Source: Kitasatospora sp. NBC_01250
GTDB lineage: Bacteria; Actinomycetota; Actinomycetes; Streptomycetales; Streptomycetaceae
DNA length: 64,000 nt
Reading direction: 5' to 3'
NCBI RefSeq assembly: GCF_036226465.1
Contig: NZ_CP108476.1
Location: forward strand, 3,782,001 to 3,846,000
This document shows positions 62,429 through 64,000 of the stretch, piece after piece. How positions within the stretch are numbered: the first letter of the stretch is position 1; the number at the start of each line of letters is the position of its first letter. The notes beneath the pieces are model-generated. The model saw nothing but the letters and a program-made list of their open reading frames with translations. It did no database searches and was not told the origin of the DNA. A program made the position numbers and the translations under genes.

Positions 62429-63372
62429 CGTTCGCTCCCCCGGGCGGGCGCGCCGCCGCCCAGCTCACCGGCCGCGCGGTAGGCGGCGTCCGCGCTGGCG
62501 CGGGCCCGGGCCCGCGCGCCCTCCGGATCGGCCAGCGCGGTCCAGGAGACGCAGTACATCAGCAGTCGGCAGACGAAGTTGATCCAGAGCAGCAGCGCGA
62601 CCGGGACGCCGAAGGCGCCGTACAGGCTCTTGCCCGCCACCGACCCCAGGTAGGACGAGAGCAGCAGCTTGAGCAGCTCGAAGCCGACCGCCGCGATCAG
62701 CGCGGCGGTCAGCAGGTCGCGGCGGTGCTGGCCGCCGATCCGCGGGAAGGGGGCCAGCAGGTACAGGAAGAGCAGCAGGTCGGCGCCGACCGCGATGACG
62801 AACCCGGCCAGCGCCAGCAGGTAGTGCGCCGGGCCCTTGTCGGACAGTCCGAGCCCGGAGGCCAGCCGCCCGGCCAGCTGGGTGGTCACCGCGGAGGCGC
62901 CGAGCGAGGCCAGCGACACCACGCCGAGGCCGGCCAGCACCACGCAGTCCCAGGCCTTGCGCTGGAAGACGTTCCCGTCCTCCTCCGGCAGCTGCCAGAT
63001 GTCCCGGATCGAGCCGCGCATGGTCTCCACCCAGCCGAGCCCGGAGATCAGCAGCAGCACCCCGCTGAGCACCCCGACCGTGGCGGCGTTGGCGACCAGC
63101 GAGTCCAGCCCGAGCGAGTTCGCCAGGCCCGGGACCTGGTCGGCGATCTTGTTCTTGAGGGTGTCCACCCGGGTCGGGGTCAGGAAGGAGACCGCGATCG
63201 CCAGCGCTACGGTGAGTAGCGGGAAGAGCGCCAGGAAGCCGAAGAAGGTGACGGCACCGGCCAGCCGGTTGCCCTTGGCCGCGGTGAAGTGCTCGTAGAC
63301 GCGGTACGGGCGGCTGCGCAGCACGGCGGCGGCGAGCGGGCCGATGACCGGCAGCCTGGTGAGGAATCCCAT
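62425..63372 (-). CDS. YihY/virulence factor BrkB family membrane protein
   Basis: A 315-residue protein with six helices: FTAAKGNRLAGAVTFFGFLALFPLLTVALAI (with the YihY signature of a polar N-terminus followed by ALTYFTLLSLFPLL-like text), VGVLSGVLLLISGLGWVETMRGSIRDIW, LAGLGVVSLASLG, and three more through LYGAFGVPVALLLWINFVCRLLMYC. Role unknown despite its name. ATG 63372. Confidence 0.9.
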   Translation of the reverse strand: MGFLTRLPVIGPLAAAVLRSRPYRVYEHFTAAKGNRLAGAVTFFGFLALFPLLTVALAIAVSFLTPTRVDTLKNKIADQVPGLANSLGLDSLVANAATVGVLSGVLLLISGLGWVETMRGSIRDIWQLPEEDGNVFQRKAWDCVVLAGLGVVSLASLGASAVTTQLAGRLASGLGLSDKGPAHYLLALAGFVIAVGADLLLFLYLLAPFPRIGGQHRRDLLTAALIAAVGFELLKLLLSSYLGSVAGKSLYGAFGVPVALLLWINFVCRLLMYCVSWTALADPEGARARARASADAAYRAAGELGGGAPARGSER

Positions 63373-63576
63373 GGGCCACGCCTACCCGATCACCGAGGGT
63401 AAAAGTCCTGCATGGTCCGACTTGCCCTGGAAGGCGCAGCTCCGCCACCTGCCATGCCCCGGGTCCGGGTGGGGGCGGACGGTAGGATCGCGGCGTACCG
63501 CCTGTCCTGTGCCCCCTGAAACGCGGGGCCCGCCCCAGGCCGTCGTTCCGCCCCTGATGAAAGGCCCGCCCAGCTG

Positions 63577-64000
63577 ATGGCCCCCCGTCTCTCCGTCGTT
63601 GTTCCGATCTACAACGTCGAGCGGTACCTGGAGGAGTGCCTGGAATCCATCGCCGCCCAGACCATGAGCGACCTTGAGTGCATCATGGTGGACGACGGCT
63701 CGAAGGACGCAAGCGCGGCGATCGCCGAGGCTTTCGCCGCCAAGGACTCCAGGTTCCGCCTTGTCCGCAAGAAGAACGCCGGTCTCGGCGCCGCCCGCAA
63801 CACCGGGCTGCTGCACCTGACCGAGGGCACCGAGTTCTTGGCGTTCGTGGACAGCGACGACACGCTGCCGCCGAGTGCGTACCAGCTGATGATCTCCACG
63901 CTGGACGAGACCGGCTCCGACTTCGCCACGGGCAACGTGCTGCGCTTCCGCGCGGTGGGCCACTACCCGTCGGGCGGGCACAGCAAGCCGTTCCGGCAGA
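63577..64000 (+). CDS. Family 2 glycosyltransferase (3' end outside window)
   Basis: The first 141 residues show a GT-A fold: LSVVVPIYNVERYLEECLESIAAQ, DLECIMVDDGSKDAS (nucleotide-binding Asp), KKNAGLGAARNTGL, and EFLAFVDSDDTLPP with the metal-binding D-x-D-D. Such modules in this genomic place are fused to a CDP-glycerol glycerophosphotransferase (teichoic-acid type) in related strains; that cannot be tested in the window. A TAGGAT box lies at 63482-63487. Confidence 0.88.
   Translation, partial: MAPRLSVVVPIYNVERYLEECLESIAAQTMSDLECIMVDDGSKDASAAIAEAFAAKDSRFRLVRKKNAGLGAARNTGLLHLTEGTEFLAFVDSDDTLPPSAYQLMISTLDETGSDFATGNVLRFRAVGHYPSGGHSKPFRQ

Overview
The window is high-GC DNA of a streptomycete-type actinomycete (Streptomyces or Kitasatospora). 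This is judged from codon usage, GTG/TTG starts, leaderless promoters, and a gene order that, from memory, follows the Streptomyces coelicolor chromosome core from the adenylate cyclase/biotin ligase/propionyl-CoA carboxylase block through the afsQ locus to the succinate dehydrogenase operon. It reads as chromosomal core, with one accessory stretch at about 21.2-28.1 kb.

Region by region. 1-7.4 kb: adenylate cyclase (cut by the window edge), biotin ligase BirA, acyl-CoA carboxylase beta and epsilon subunits, Maf, a membrane-anchored unknown, and the biotin carboxylase/BCCP alpha subunit. BirA would biotinylate the alpha subunit that works with PccB/PccE. 7.4-13.6 kb: DeoR-type regulator, LpdA-like flavoprotein, cyclotransferase-like protein, purine nucleoside phosphorylase, phosphohexomutase. 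13.6-21.2 kb: PH-domain protein, secreted alpha-amylase with starch-binding domain, deoC, a paired catalytic and catalytic-domain-less aldehyde dehydrogenase, uridine kinase. 21.2-28.1 kb (accessory): degenerate IS21-like transposase, four ~21-bp direct repeats, a small unknown protein, a DUF2637 membrane protein, an Xre-DUF397 regulatory pair, a quinone oxidoreductase and a divergent AraC regulator. 28.2-33.5 kb: sigQ, afsQ1, afsQ2 and afsQ3 with VanZ and PspC proteins. 33.5-41.9 kb: small secreted protein, adenosine deaminase, LysR/MFS pair, phosphatase, dioxygenase, hydrolase remnant abutting a TetR gene, GH16-like protein and a RelE/Phd toxin-antitoxin pair. 41.9-49.3 kb: deoA, cdd and a BMP-type nucleoside ABC transporter. 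49.5-64 kb: M20 amidohydrolase, sedolisin, SDR, OHCU decarboxylase, sdhCDAB, a secreted VCBS-like protein, an SCO4848-family protein, D-Ala-D-Ala carboxypeptidase, a YihY/BrkB protein and a partial glycosyltransferase.

The most coherent new signal is a putative nucleoside-catabolism regulon. The palindrome CTACGCGCGTAG, or a 10-of-12 match, lies at the promoters of PNP, deoC, adenosine deaminase, deoA and the nucleoside transporter, five loci spread over about 38 kb. Import (BMP/ABC), deamination (add, cdd), phosphorolysis (PNP, deoA) and deoxyribose-phosphate cleavage with aldehyde disposal (deoC, ALDH pair) would then be controlled together. A second theme is the number of genes whose start codon sits 6-8 nt downstream of a TANNNT-like -10 box, which predicts leaderless mRNAs.

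All functions are read from sequence patterns and recalled family knowledge; no database search was run.
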